Part shown: one piece after another, positions 41,866 through 52,688 of the stretch
Numbering within the stretch: position 1 is the stretch's first letter
How the letters are laid out: each line of letters opens with the position of its first letter
Source of the DNA: Adiantum capillus-veneris
Lineage: Eukaryota; Streptophyta; Polypodiopsida; Polypodiales; Pteridaceae
Assembly: GCA_014529385.2 (NCBI GenBank)
Contig: CM043945.1
Coordinates: 94,356,612-94,420,611, forward strand
Direction of reading: 5' to 3'
DNA: 64,000 nucleotides
The notes under the pieces: model-generated
What the model saw: the letters and a program-made list of their open reading frames with translations, nothing else
Databases searched by the model: none
Told to the model about the DNA's origin: nothing
Made by a program: the position numbers and the translations under genes

Positions 41866-44171
41866 CTATGGCACTTCTTCAACTACCTTTCTCACCACCT
41901 CTTCCTTAACAATAAGGGGATTCTCCTTGTAGGTCAACAAATCAGCTAGGGTAGCCCTTGTACTATCTTCCACTAGAAAAGAGAACTCAAACTCTTGCAG
42001 CTCAATTACCCATTTCTTCACCACATTTGACATGTTAGTACCACTAATTAACTGTGGCAAAAAAGCATAACTCGTCAAGAAAACAAAAGGCCGTGGTAGC
42101 AAGTAATGACGAAATCGTCGACAAGCAAATATTACACTGGCCATCACTAGCTCTACTTCCAAGAACTTTCTCTCCGCTACCAACTTCACTCGGCTTGCAC
42201 AATACACTGGCCTCATATAATGGCTGCCCTTCCCCTTTTGCAATAGCATGGCTCCAATGGCATCATCCCCTACTCAGGGATTTACATAAAAAACTTTCTC
42301 CCAATCAGGAGCCTGCATGGCTGACAACCCCCCTAACACCTCTTTCACCTCTTGAAACACTTCTTCACACTTGTCATCCCATTGCAATGGATCATGCTTT
42401 GCCACTTGCTGTAATGGATAAAGAAACTGCGAAGACAATGGAATAAACCGTGCCATGTACTTCACTTTGTGTATAAAGGTTGCCAATTGCTTTGTACTCG
42501 TAGGTGATGGAAGAAGAATAATAGACTTCACCTTATCTGGATCAGCCTCAATGCCATTTTCTGACACCATGTGGCCCAACAACTTCACCCTTGGCTGTGC
42601 TAGATGACATTTCTTTGGGTTTAGTTGTCCTCCACATTCATCATATCGAGCTAATACCATCTGCAACTTCTCATGGTGTTCAGCCCTGCTGCTGTAGACA
42701 CAAAAGTCGTCCATAAAAGCCTTAACACAACTACCAATGAATGGTTCCAGCACCCAACTTGCTCTTTCTTGATAGAAAGATGGTCCATTTGACAACCCAA
42801 ACGGTAGCACTGTGTAGCAATAGCAGCCCCATGGCGTAATGAAAGTTGTCTTTGTGCGGTCTTTAAGAGCAATCTTCAATTGAAAATAGCCTGAAAAACC
42901 ATCACACACACTGTACCTCTCATAACCTACCACTGAATCCAAGATCTGATCAATGAATGGAAGAGGATATGGGTTCTTCTTAGTGGCTGCATTTAAGGGT
43001 TTAAAATCTACACAAATCCTCCACTTTCCATCCTTCTTTGGACTTACTACTATTGGACTCACCCATTCTGTGGTCTCCACAGGGACTATGAACCCTGCCT
43101 TCAACAACTTGTCCACCTCTTCTCGCAAGGCTTCCATTTGCTCTTGACCCATCCTTCTTAGCCTTTGCCGCACTGTCTTAGCACCTTCTTTTAGCTCTAT
43201 ATGCATCTCTTCACCCTTGAACCCTCTGATCTCTTCATATGAAGTAATGAACAAATCAGGAAAACTAGCCAGCATATGCAAATATATATCCTTCTCCATA
43301 GCTGAGAGGTCTCCACTAATCATTTGCGTCATTAATTCCTGCTTCTTTGACAACTCAACCTTGGTTTGCATTAGCCCTTCAATCACTTCATAAGGCCCTT
43401 CACTTTCATCTTCAACTTCATTTGCAAATGCGACTAAACCACACTCCTGGATTTCTTTATCCATCAAAAGAAATGCAACATCAGCATCCTCATCACTGCT
43501 GGTAGTGCTATCATTGTCCTCATCTGTCACCGTGGAAGAGTCTTCATCACTAGACTCATCCTCATCTTCATAAATCTCCTCTAATCGTTTCCTTGTGTCC
43601 ATATTATAAAGCTTCTTGGTACCTGTCTTTCCATAGAGGCTAATTGTACCATGTCGCCAATCTTGAACAGCTCCCACTGCACGTAACCATGGTCTGCCCA
43701 GTATAATAGGATATTCTCCCAACCCTGATGGCATCACATGAAAATCAACCACTGCCTTTGCATCATATGCCTCCACTTCTAAGCTCTTTACAACACCCAA
43801 GCATTTTACTTTTTGATGGTTTGCCAATCTGATCCGAAAACCTGACACCCCAGCCACTGTGAGACCCATCTTCTCAACGCATGAGTGTGTTATGACGCAT
43901 ATTTGGGCTCCGCCATCCACATAACCTTGTCCCAAATTTTTCCTTTTATGCCACACATCTACTATTGGACAAATGTCTGGTAGCTCGTCCATTGCCAACA
44001 CCTTCACTGAACCTCTCTCTGGCTCTTTCTCCATTGGGTTAACCATCCTCTTCCACTGTCGCTTTAGCTTAGGCACCATCTCTATAAGCTGCCCAAAAGT
44101 AACATCTGCCTTCATGCTCGTCAGATCCTCCTTCAAGTCATATCTTAATTGCCCATCCCCTAGTGGAAATC
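41866..44171 (-). pseudogene. Element B protease, RT and first RNase H
   Basis: Frame from about 44171 (open from 44136) to 42274, then to 41866 after a TGA. Protease has YVDGGAQICVI near 43920. An acidic Ser/Asp/Glu linker is at about 43590-43480. RT has VDFKPLNAATKKNPYPLPF and FMDDFCVYSS near 42710. In the first RNase H the usual Asp block reads YVNP-stop-VGDDAIGA, so it is both stopped and degenerate, in line with Tat elements. It ends LVEDSTRATLADLL before a stop at 41866. Confidence 0.9.
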
Positions 44172-44456
44172 TGAAACATGAAACTTTCGACGAGCTCTCC
44201 TTTTCCTCTTGGCCTTGACATCCTCGCCTTCATGGCTCTTTCCTTTCTTCTTACTAGGACCTGGGGCACTTCTTCCTTCCTTATCCTCTGTGGTCCTCTT
44301 CCCAATAGGCATCACTAATGTATCCTCTAGCTTTGATGCCTTCTCCAAGGTGACTTCACTTAGCACTTTTGTCTTTCCCTTTTCCTCCTGGGTCAGTCCA
44401 CTGGTTCCTTCGTCTCCCTTAATTTTGATGCCATAACCATTTGACCTAGTTAGCAC
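44160..44456 (-). pseudogene. Element B gag-pol linker
   Basis: Directly in frame after the gag TAG (44457-44459). It is Lys/Glu/Gly-rich and ends in an Arg/Lys cluster KRKRRARRKFHVSDF. Element A has the matching RRRINLQDF before its protease. One base is missing at about 44171 relative to A, so this frame stops at 44160 and the protease frame starts. Confidence 0.75.
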
Positions 44457-45179
44457 CTATCTTGGCAATGGATACATGTCTCCCCCCATCCTTGGTGGCT
44501 TATCACATTGCGGGTTGATGTGACCCAACTCTCCACAATTATAATATGTGGGCACTGGTTTGTGATGAACCCCTGACATGCGACCTTGTAAAGATTCTAT
44601 AGGCTGAAATTCAGACCTCATTGGCAAAGACTCCACCCCTAACTGGCTCATCTTCCTCAACTTCCACTCTTTGTTCCTTGCTACCTCTAGTGCATCTTCA
44701 TATGTCCTAGGCTTCTTTAGCTCCACTCTCCAACGTATATTCTCCCAAAGACTAGCCAAGAACCTGTCCTTCTTCATCATGTCAGGCGGGGGTACCTGTG
44801 GTGCTAAGGCCTTGCACATTCGCTCCCATGCCAATGAAAACTTACGTATGTACGCATCTATTGGCTCACCTTCCTTCTGCACCAAACCTTGTACTTCTTG
44901 CCACACTTTGTCAGGATCTTCTATCTTCACAAACTCCACTTCCAATCCTTGCCTTAGATTGTCCCAACTCAATCTTACAGGTGGATCCGCTCCATGCAAC
45001 TCCTCTTCAAATGCCTTGGACCAAACTCGTGCATCACTCTTCAAACAAATTTGGAGAAGGCATAACATTTGCGTAGGGTCATGAATCTGGTTGCTAATGC
45101 AGGCAACCTCCATCTTTTCCAAAAATTCTTCCACATCTTCATCAATTCTTCCATGAAACTCCCGATAAGAGAAAGCCAT
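44457..45179 (-). pseudogene. Element B gag
   Basis: The likely start is the Met at 45179 (MAFSYREFHGRID). It shows the retrotransposon gag core (LCLLQICLKSDARVW, then RFLASLWENIRWRVE). The zinc knuckle is YYNCGELGHINPQC, in which the first Cys is Tyr through a single base change, so metal binding should fail. A TAG ends the frame just after the knuckle, and the same frame continues into the linker. Confidence 0.85.
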
Positions 45180-45281
45180 GGCTACCCAAGTTTCAATGCT
45201 TTGAGAACCCCTTTGAACACACGTGCAAGAACCCAAAACTTTTGACTACCCAATCCCCAGAAACTTCAATGGAGCTCAACT

Positions 45282-45524
45282 TTAGATAAGGACAAACACA
45301 TGCACATCAAATGAGTTTTCATAGTTGATCATCGGAATTACAACAGGCAAAGGACATTCCAAGATCTCTCGTAATCTTCTTGGCCCAAACATAAAGACTA
45401 TGCGCTGCTGGAAAAAAATCTTCCTGGACACATGAACATTTATCTGGATTCTTTGAGTTAAATGAAATGGAGTGAATTGAGGGCCATTTTGATCATCCAT
45501 TAAAGCCAACCATGAAGCTCCCAA
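45282..45524 (-). CDS. Pre-gag small ORF of element B (80 aa, core about 72)
   Basis: The likely start is MDDQNGPQ, the Met at about 45500. It aligns with small ORF 2 of element A over almost its full length: PFH-T--I--N, SRKI-FQQR, VFMFG--R--EIL, P-I-Y--SFDV--F-L and then the stop. The codons differ widely. It lies between primer-binding site and gag, as in A, but as a single copy. No membrane segment or known domain. It is intact while gag and pol of the same element are broken. Confidence 0.7.
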   Translation of the reverse strand: MGASWLALMDDQNGPQFTPFHLTQRIQINVHVSRKIFFQQRIVFMFGPRRLREILECPLPVVIPMINYENSFDVHVFVLI

Positions 45525-46120
45525 GAAGGCACACCTGACTTATCCTCTGATTTTGCCAAAATTTCAGCAGCATAAAATCATAAATGGCTCAAAAGACCAA
45601 AAAACCAGCCATCATAACTCAAAAAAATTTTGGCAGAGTTTCCCCAGAAGTAGAGCAGTAGGAACCCAAAATATAGACTGTATATGTATGCATAAACTGT
45701 CAACAATAGAACTCGAGCATCAAACAGGAATCACTTATACATAGCCTATGGCGAGGTCACAAAAAGGGTACTCCAGCTACCTGTATCACCGAAAGGATCT
45801 TTACATTTGAGAATCCCCCAGCTCAATAAAAACCTCACGCTATCGACCCTCACACGAAGGCTAATGCAAATCACGTATAGTCAAGTCTCAGAAATGACTA
45901 TCTTCCAGACCAAGTCTTAGAAATGGCTGGGACTGCCAAATACAACCAAGTATGGCTCCACAAATGCGTACAATGGCAGTTTTCACAAGTAACGTACAAC
46001 CCAGTAGACAATGCGCTCAAGCAGGCGCTAAATGATGCATACCCACAACTGCAAGTGATATCACTGCTAGTATATCACTGTACTCTAGCTACCTGTAGCT
46101 GTGTGAATCACCTGTCCCTG

Positions 46121-46176
46121 TAACCTGTAACCTGTAACCTGTAACCTGTAATCTGCAACCTGCAACCTGCAGCCTG
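46121..46176 (-). repeat. 7-bp tandem repeat in the element B leader
   Basis: Eight units on the plus strand: TAACCTG four times, TAATCTG, CAACCTG twice, CAGCCTG. It is not a plant telomere unit (TTTAGGG). It sits 70-125 bp from the primer-binding site. Confidence 0.9.
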
Positions 46177-46228
46177 TAATCCCGAATCTCGAAGCTTGAA
46201 GCTCGAAGCAGAAGGTACTCGAAGAAGA

Positions 46229-46246
46229 TCCTCCGTGGGGGCGCCA
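46229..46246 (-). promoter_or_regulatory. Primer-binding site of element B
   Basis: On the minus strand, TGGCGCCCCCACGGAGGA follows the LTR end by six bases. The first eight bases match the complement of plant tRNA-Lys 3' ends; the rest do not. Confidence 0.65.
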
Positions 46247-46252
46247 AAAGAA

Positions 46253-47390
46253 TGTGAGCGGGATGAAAACACACACAGCGCCTCTATAACGACCCGACAC
46301 ACACTCTTGGGAAGATACACACACACACTATGGGGCACCACTCGGCTTAGACAACACACCTGGCCGAGACAGGGAACACACCTCTGGAGTGAGAGGAGAG
46401 AGACTATCCACTTGCCCACTCCACACAGACACACACACACACACACCCAAAAAACTCAGCTCAAAAGAGGATAATTTCTGATGTTTAGATACAATTGAGC
46501 TTGGGCCAACACCAATGGGGCAAATAGCTCACACAATATGGGTAAAATAAGCCAGATACAATCACAAACTAGAGCAGAAACTTCGCTCATAGGAGAAACT
46601 TACACAGAAAAACAGCAGGAAAAGAGTGAGGAATTTGGCAAAATGGACAGCGCCATCGCGTCCGGAACAGCCCAAAACCCCAGTCTACAATGTCAAAGTG
46701 CTCAAATCCGACCTCGGATGAGTAGTTTACGGCCAAAACAGGCTCCAAAAACCCCAAAAACACACCTGCGGCTGTTCCTCCTCTCTTTGACACGTTTTTT
46801 CTGGTCTTCTCTTTGTTTTTTCAGTTCCCACACTTAGCTTTATTACTTGGGCACCCTTGGCCTTTTAGATGACCTCAAACGGACCCCGAACAGGCCAAAA
46901 ACTGACCTCGCAGTGCATAGTTGTCATCTTTTTGCATCATCGGCACACCTGGCACTCAGCTTTTTCCAATAATGAGTCTCGCCACCACATGAAGTGGCCC
47001 CAAAACATGGTCCTCATGATGACCTTTCTGCATAATTATCACAAGAAAACATCCACGTCGTGTCTGTACTCATCCACGTGCAAATATTGACCCCATTCGT
47101 CGTCTTGACGCCACTAGATGCCATCTGACGCACCTGCTGACCTCATGTCGTCGGCCCACAGATAGCTTTCTCGAGAATTTTTACGCGCTACCAACTCCTC
47201 CTTATTATAGAAAAAACACACTAGTACTGATAATAGTGAAAATCGATGCACTATGTACATGCTGTCCTACCTGTACACATGTGGGCCCCACGTAACCACC
47301 TGGCTATGGAAATTGGGTAATCCTTTATTCGATGCACCATGCATGTGTATGTACATATGCGCAATCCCTTGCTCAAAAAAACTCCTGACA
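46253..47390 (-). repeat. 5' LTR of element B (1138 bp)
   Basis: On the minus strand it runs from TGTCAGGAG at 47390 to CACA near 46253. (AC)n lies at about 46428-46446 on the plus strand. The right 757 bp match the other LTR; the left 380 bp are unique in this window. Confidence 0.88.
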
Positions 47391-48490
47391 ACGTATTGAG
47401 TGTGCATCCTATATGTCGATGGGGAGATAGACCCAACAAAGTCTATTCCCCATTTGGCAAAAGCGTGTGCTCCCATTATTGGGCTTAGCAGCATGTTATC
47501 TCGTCACACTGGTACTTTAGTACATTGGCATGCATCACATATGTTCACATAATATTCAGCATCCATGAATAGAGTAGGCCACCCAATCCCTCCTAGGAGT
47601 ATCACTTTTGCAATTTTCTGCACCGAAAGGTTTCCTCCTATTGGACCAGCATGAGCTTGCTCAAGAATGGGTAGATATTCATGTTCTACAGCACAAATTC
47701 TTAAATTTTCATCCCCTTCATTTTGATAAAGTTGGTTTTTAATAATAGCATAGTTTTTAGCTTTGTGTTGTATCGATCATATTCTAGCTCTGCTCAAGTT
47801 CTTTGGGAGTCTACATTGCTCTAAGTACTCCACAATGCACTTTGCCCACTTGGGTATTATTGCTATCCTGAACAGTATATAGCATGCTCAATTGGCTTGT
47901 TGATTGCACAAACATCACAGAAGCTAACATAGTTGTGTACACTTTTTTGTAATACACTCCAAGTAGCATCAGTCTCTAATATGTTTGCATTTTGGCATTA
48001 TGAATTCTCGTATTTTCTACATAAGCTTGTTGTAGATATATCTCTTTTTTTCATGGATCAATGCACAACCTAATTCTGTCATCACATCCTTGCTTGTATA
48101 AGCATCTTGTAATCAGCACTAAATTGTGGGATTGCTTGATAATGAATGGTTGTCTCTCAATTTGCAGTAGCGAACCGATGGTGAGCAAAGGTATAACATG
48201 TTTGCTCCACCTTGGTACCATTTCAAGGTTGAAGAGATATGAGTCAGGCAAGTCATCCTAACTCTTAACTCATATTTTTCCTCATATTCTCCTACAAAGG
48301 ATGGTAACGTTCTTATGGTTTTAGGTTTTATCTCCACAGAAACTTCCTTTCCTACATCTTTGTACAATGATTGAATATCACCCAGATAGATTTCATGGTC
48401 CATATTGATTTGAGAGATTGGTGCTGATAGTAATGTAGAACTTTTGTATTTCCTGTTTTTGACATTTCCCACAATGATTATGGCCATGGT
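47391..48490 (-). pseudogene. Element E (and a second relic): RNase H-integrase linker and zinc fingers
   Basis: On the minus strand, 48487-48051 reads a post-RNase H linker (PDSYLFNLEMVPRWSKH, then LYKQGCDDRIRLCIDP) and a decayed finger. 47680-47391 reads a second finger (QAHAGPIGGNLS, WPTLFMDAEYYVNICDACQ) and the core start AFAKWGIDFVGSISP, ending at element B. Two fingers in series suggest two overlapping relics. The rest of the core, including the catalytic acids, is missing on the far side of B. Confidence 0.6.
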
Positions 48491-48599
48491 TCCTCTGCTT
48501 TTTGAATTGGCTGCATCTCTAAAGATCTACCATCATCTAGTGTGTTTGCCACCACCTTTGTAGCCCTTGGCTCTTCCTTGTTTGTTGTTTCAGTTTTGG

Positions 48600-50200
48600 T
48601 TTTGTTGTCTCAATTTTGTGCAAAATTTATGAGCAAATGATCTCTTCCACACCGGCCACAAGTCCTTGAATCGTATACTTTTCATCTATGTTTGTTTCTT
48701 CTTGTGTTCCCATGGTTCCTTTTCCCAGCTTATGTGTTGCACGCTCATGAAATTTTGGACCTCAGGGCTTGAGAAATTTCTACAAGTCTTTTGCACACCT
48801 CCAGTCTTTTGGTCTCGTTTTCTGGATGTGTATAGGTCAGTAGTCTTTGTTATAAAGTCTGGTTGTTATTGAAACTTGCCGCATGTGCTTGCAGCATAGC
48901 ATCTCCTTTTCCACCAAGACTAAACCCCTGAGTCAGTCTTTGACTCTTCCTATTCCTTTGCCTTTTTTTTGCTTTCTTGCTCGTGTTCAAGCATTTCTTT
49001 TGTGTGGTGCAGTTCTATTTCCAAAGTTGTTTTCTCCTTTAGCCTCTCCTCTTTCATTTTGTCCCTTTTGGCTTTCCATGATTTTCTTTGAGTTTTAATC
49101 CATTTCCAAATTCAATTTGTTTTCAAAGTCTCAAATTGTCAATTATAGGTCAATTTTTAGCCACTTCTTGAGCTTGAGCTCAAGTCACCACTTTGATTAG
49201 AACTGTTAGCTCAGATTCCGATCCGCTCATGCATGGTAAAATCCATATGACGTTAATGGTTTTCATCCCCAGATTGTCAGGGTTCTCTGTACAATTTTGA
49301 ATCAAGTGATCTCTTCCACACCCGTCGCAAAATCCCAAAAAAATTGTTTGTTGACCTTTATTTGGACACTGTCATGCCCAATGGTCACCTCCACATTCAT
49401 AACACGGGTCCTGAGGTTGGGTTGTTGGTCGTGCTCTAGTTGGTTGGCATGCCCTAGGTGGGTAACCCCTGGGCATATGGTAGTTTTGATTTTCTATGAA
49501 CATGATTGTATTTTCATTCATTTGTGAATTGATTTTTAGACATTTTAGCCACATATGAGGGTTCATTAGTTTCATCAGCACTAGCCCACAATGGACTCTC
49601 ATCAGTTATATAAGCTACCCCCTTTGTCTCCCTTATGTGGCCTCAACAGGATCCTCATAATAAATAATCGATGGAATTAGTGGTTGAGTTATGAGAGGTT
49701 CTATCAGTTGCACATAACGCACAATTTCTTGATTTTCATTAGGTAAAGGCGGTTGTTACCCAATACTGGTTGCGGTTTGTCCCCTCCCTGTATTGTATTG
49801 TTTTGTCCAATTTGGTACCTTGGAGGCAGTGGCAATTGTTGTATTTCTAGTAGTCCATACTGTCTTCCCTTTATGTGGTTCTGATTATAAAACACTCACT
49901 AGTGTCATGGTTCATTATTACTGCTCTAGGGCACACCACTTCAACACTCTTGGAGCATTGACTACTTGTGGCTATTGCGGCCTCATGCTAGGATTTTGTT
50001 GGTAGGTCTGATTCATTCTTCAACAAACTGGTCCATGTTTTGTGTGATTGAAGCAGGAGCAATTTGTTTTGCAATTGATGCACTAATGGTAGAAGAGGCA
50101 GTAACTTCGCCGTATACTTTGCAATTGTCAACTAGGTACAATGCTTCCTTAGTGACATTTTCAAATGAGGGTTTCCAATCAACAAGCAAAGAATAGCAAG
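48600..50200 (-). pseudogene. Element E gag remnants with zinc knuckles
   Basis: The minus strand carries three C-x2-C-x3-H motifs: CYECGGDHWA near 49400, FCDGCGRDHLIQNC near 49320 and TCGRCGRDHLL near 48650. Frames are short and stop-rich. Protease and RT, expected before 48490, are absent, so an internal deletion is likely. Confidence 0.5.
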
Positions 50201-50608
50201 CAAAGCCAATTTTTGAGCAAGTATGAGCAACATCTTTGACAAATTAATGCGAGTGCAAGGTATATAAAAGAAAATAATCATGTCATGCTGAATTCAACCG
50301 CCAAACACCTCAACACAAAAGGGTTGTACATCTAAAATTTCCACCAAGCAGACAAGGCTTCAAAATTGCAAACCTCCTTACATGTTGAGGCCCTAGGAAA
50401 ATACCCAAGTCATAGAAGTACATATAAAGCGGTTAATTATAGGCGCATCAAAAACACCAAAAAAGATTAGAACTAACAAACGTCCAGAAACTCTATGAGG
50501 CCACTCAGGTACCTATCAAGGCTTGAAACAACGTCACCTTTGTCGGTGTAACCTAATGCACAAACTCGTGTGAAACTTTAATGTAACTATCGTACATGCA
50601 GGTGCACC

Positions 50609-50652
<44 letters not shown>

Positions 50653-51081
50653 GTTGTTGCCTAATTAGAAAGGAGGTTAATGAATTTGTCTATGCCTTGT
50701 GTGTGAGAGATGGGGAGAGGCCACATGCATAGTGGTATAGTTGCATTCCCCGACCGCTTTGGTTGGTTTGACTACCTGTGATCTCCGCATTGACTACCAT
50801 TTTGGTCAACCTGTAATAGTCCACTCACGATTATTGAAAACTAGTTGGTGTTGCTTGTCATCATGGCAAACAGTCCCAAATCTAACCAATCCCCTGGTCT
50901 CCTCCTACTCCTCTTCCCTTCTGTAGACAAAGAACATATTCAAAAAGGCCTAGTTGCTTTGGATACACTTCATGTCTTCACGCAAGCAAGAAAACTTCCT
51001 GAGAAAGCTAATTTGAGGCATCTCCTTGAACAACATGTGTATAGCTTCCACAGTCAAAAGCGTTCAACATCATTCAATATA
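50201..51081. other. No gene seen; (GA)n microsatellite
   Basis: Anonymous sequence. The (GA)n run is at about 50611-50649. Short frames only. Confidence 0.5.
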
Positions 51082-51494
51082 GGAAAAATTACCAAAAATT
51101 CCCTAAATACCCCTCAAATTTCAAAATTCTCAAAATACTCTTGTATCTATTTTGGTTGGATTCTTCTAAATTTTCTAATCTTTATTCGTTTAATGCTTAG
51201 CATATAATTTGTAGCAAATTACCTTGCAAAAAAAAAGGCAATTAGGTTTAAAAAATAATGAAGCAATTTCATCTCCATAGCCTACATAACCAAGTCAAAC
51301 TCTAGTTTCAGCATCTTGTATAATAGACAATTAGTATTCTTATAAAAAGCTACACAATATTTTATTTTTGGAGAAATTTACTTTCACAACCAAGGATATC
51401 TGGAAAATTTGAAAAATTTGAAGGGCATTTTGAAAATTTATGACAAAATATTGAGGGTATCTTGGGAATTTCCACAAATCAGAGGTAATTTTCC
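51082..51494. repeat. Foldback / MITE-like inverted repeat (413 bp)
   Basis: The left end GGAAAAATTACC mirrors the right end GGTAATTTTCC. The inner arms continue as imperfect inverted repeats for about 80-100 bp (AATTCCCTAAATACCCCTCAAA on the left; TTGAGGGTATCTTGGGAATT on the right). The centre is AT-rich. No clear target duplication. Confidence 0.55.
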
Positions 51495-52135
51495 TGTTGA
51501 AATACCCGCCCACTTTGTCTATGCCGTTAATGTGAAACCTCTTCAAACCAGTCCGCACCGGCGCAAATTGGTTCTAGCACAGAACGAGTAAGGGTGGTGG
51601 GGTTGGCGGTAAATGTAGGCCTGTGTGGCGGCACCACCAATAGGCGATATGCTGACAAATCTATTTCCTTCATGCACCCGGTTTGACAAGGCCTTCGCCA
51701 ATAGGTGGGCACCCTAGCATCAGCCTCTTTCCGCTGACCACTGATCCTACGTCTCCCTCTCTCTCGACCGCTCCTCAGCCCAAGGTACATTCATACACAC
51801 ACACACACACAAACACACTCCCTCTCTATCGCAAGCCGCAGCTTTCATCGTCTTGAATTCATACACACTAGTGTTATGCAGGCGTAGGAATCCAATCCAC
51901 TTCAGCCTACTTGTATGGGCTCTTCATCACAGCCATAAAGCTTCCCGGCACTCCCTCGACAACAAGGCTTGACAGAGGAAGCATTAAATAATATACAAAT
52001 AATGCTTAGCATATTATTTTGACAACGCTTGCCCCTCTGTTTAATGCTTAGCAATTTAGACAAAGCCACAAAAGGGTGCCGATCGGAGAGCTGGCACAGT
52101 AAAGGGAAGATAGAGTAGATATTGAAAGAGAAGCA
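51495..52135. other. No gene seen; flank of element C
   Basis: Short frames and (AC)n at about 51796-51811. The last five bases, AAGCA (52131-52135), are the target duplication of element C. Confidence 0.5.
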
Positions 52136-52612
52136 TGTAGACGGTTGAGACAGCTTCACTACGTGGAAATGTTCTCTTATGAGACGGGCAGCGAATTAGT
52201 TAGTAAGTACTACGGTGATTACTATGGTAAACCCAAGGTGTATAAATAGGGCCCATTACATTGTAATCGGGTTGGCATTTGGGTTAGCATTTTGGCGGCA
52301 TTTGTACTTGAGTTGTCAATCATTGGCAGTTGTTGTCGGCTGTACTCTATCTGTAAATCACATCATACTTAGTGTAATCTTTCATCTGTAATTCCAATCA
52401 CGGAAAATATTTCAGCCACACTTACTCTATGTCCAGTAATCTTAATCTGAATCTGAATATTATTCTCGATACAGTCTGATTCTCATTCCAGTAGATAAAT
52501 TCCAGTTCAGTTTTTGATTCTCTGTCCAATCGACTGTGTAAACTAACACATCAATAGTAGCCAAAATCTTCAAACACTGGAATTAGCTATCTCAAGAGAT
52601 CAGCTCCAATTC
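52136..52612 (+). repeat. 5' LTR of element C
   Basis: Starts TGTAGACG. Similarity with the 3' LTR ends at CCAATTC near 52612; the terminal CA of the 3' LTR is CT/TG here. TATAAATAGG at 52241-52250 is a good TATA box and is kept in the other LTR. Confidence 0.88.
52241..52250 (+). promoter_or_regulatory. TATA box in the C 5' LTR
   Basis: TATAAATAGG, conserved at 62787-62796 in the 3' LTR. It is about 105 bp into the LTR. Confidence 0.6.
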
Positions 52613-52688
52613 TGTTTTGGAAATCACGGTGGCTCGAGCTGAAGCTCGTTGACTGAAATACTCTTCTCCCAGTTGGAAGTTTTCAGCA

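Larger units (their letters stand above)
39251..47390 (-). mobile_element. Element B: Tat-type Ty3/Gypsy retrotransposon, 3' LTR truncated
   Basis: On the minus strand: 5' LTR 47390-46253, primer site 46246, leader with a 7-bp repeat, one pre-gag small ORF, gag, protease, RT, RNase H, archaeal-type RNase H, integrase, polypurine tract, and 3' LTR from 40010. The last 380 bp or so of the 3' LTR are missing. The LTRs differ by roughly 3% by eye. Defects seen: TAG after gag, one frameshift, three stops around the RNase H domains, and a lost catalytic Asp in integrase. Confidence 0.92.

Noticed and set aside
46085-46446. Repetitive minus-strand frames with GYRLQV repeats
   Set aside because: They are products of the 7-bp TAACCTG array read in frame.
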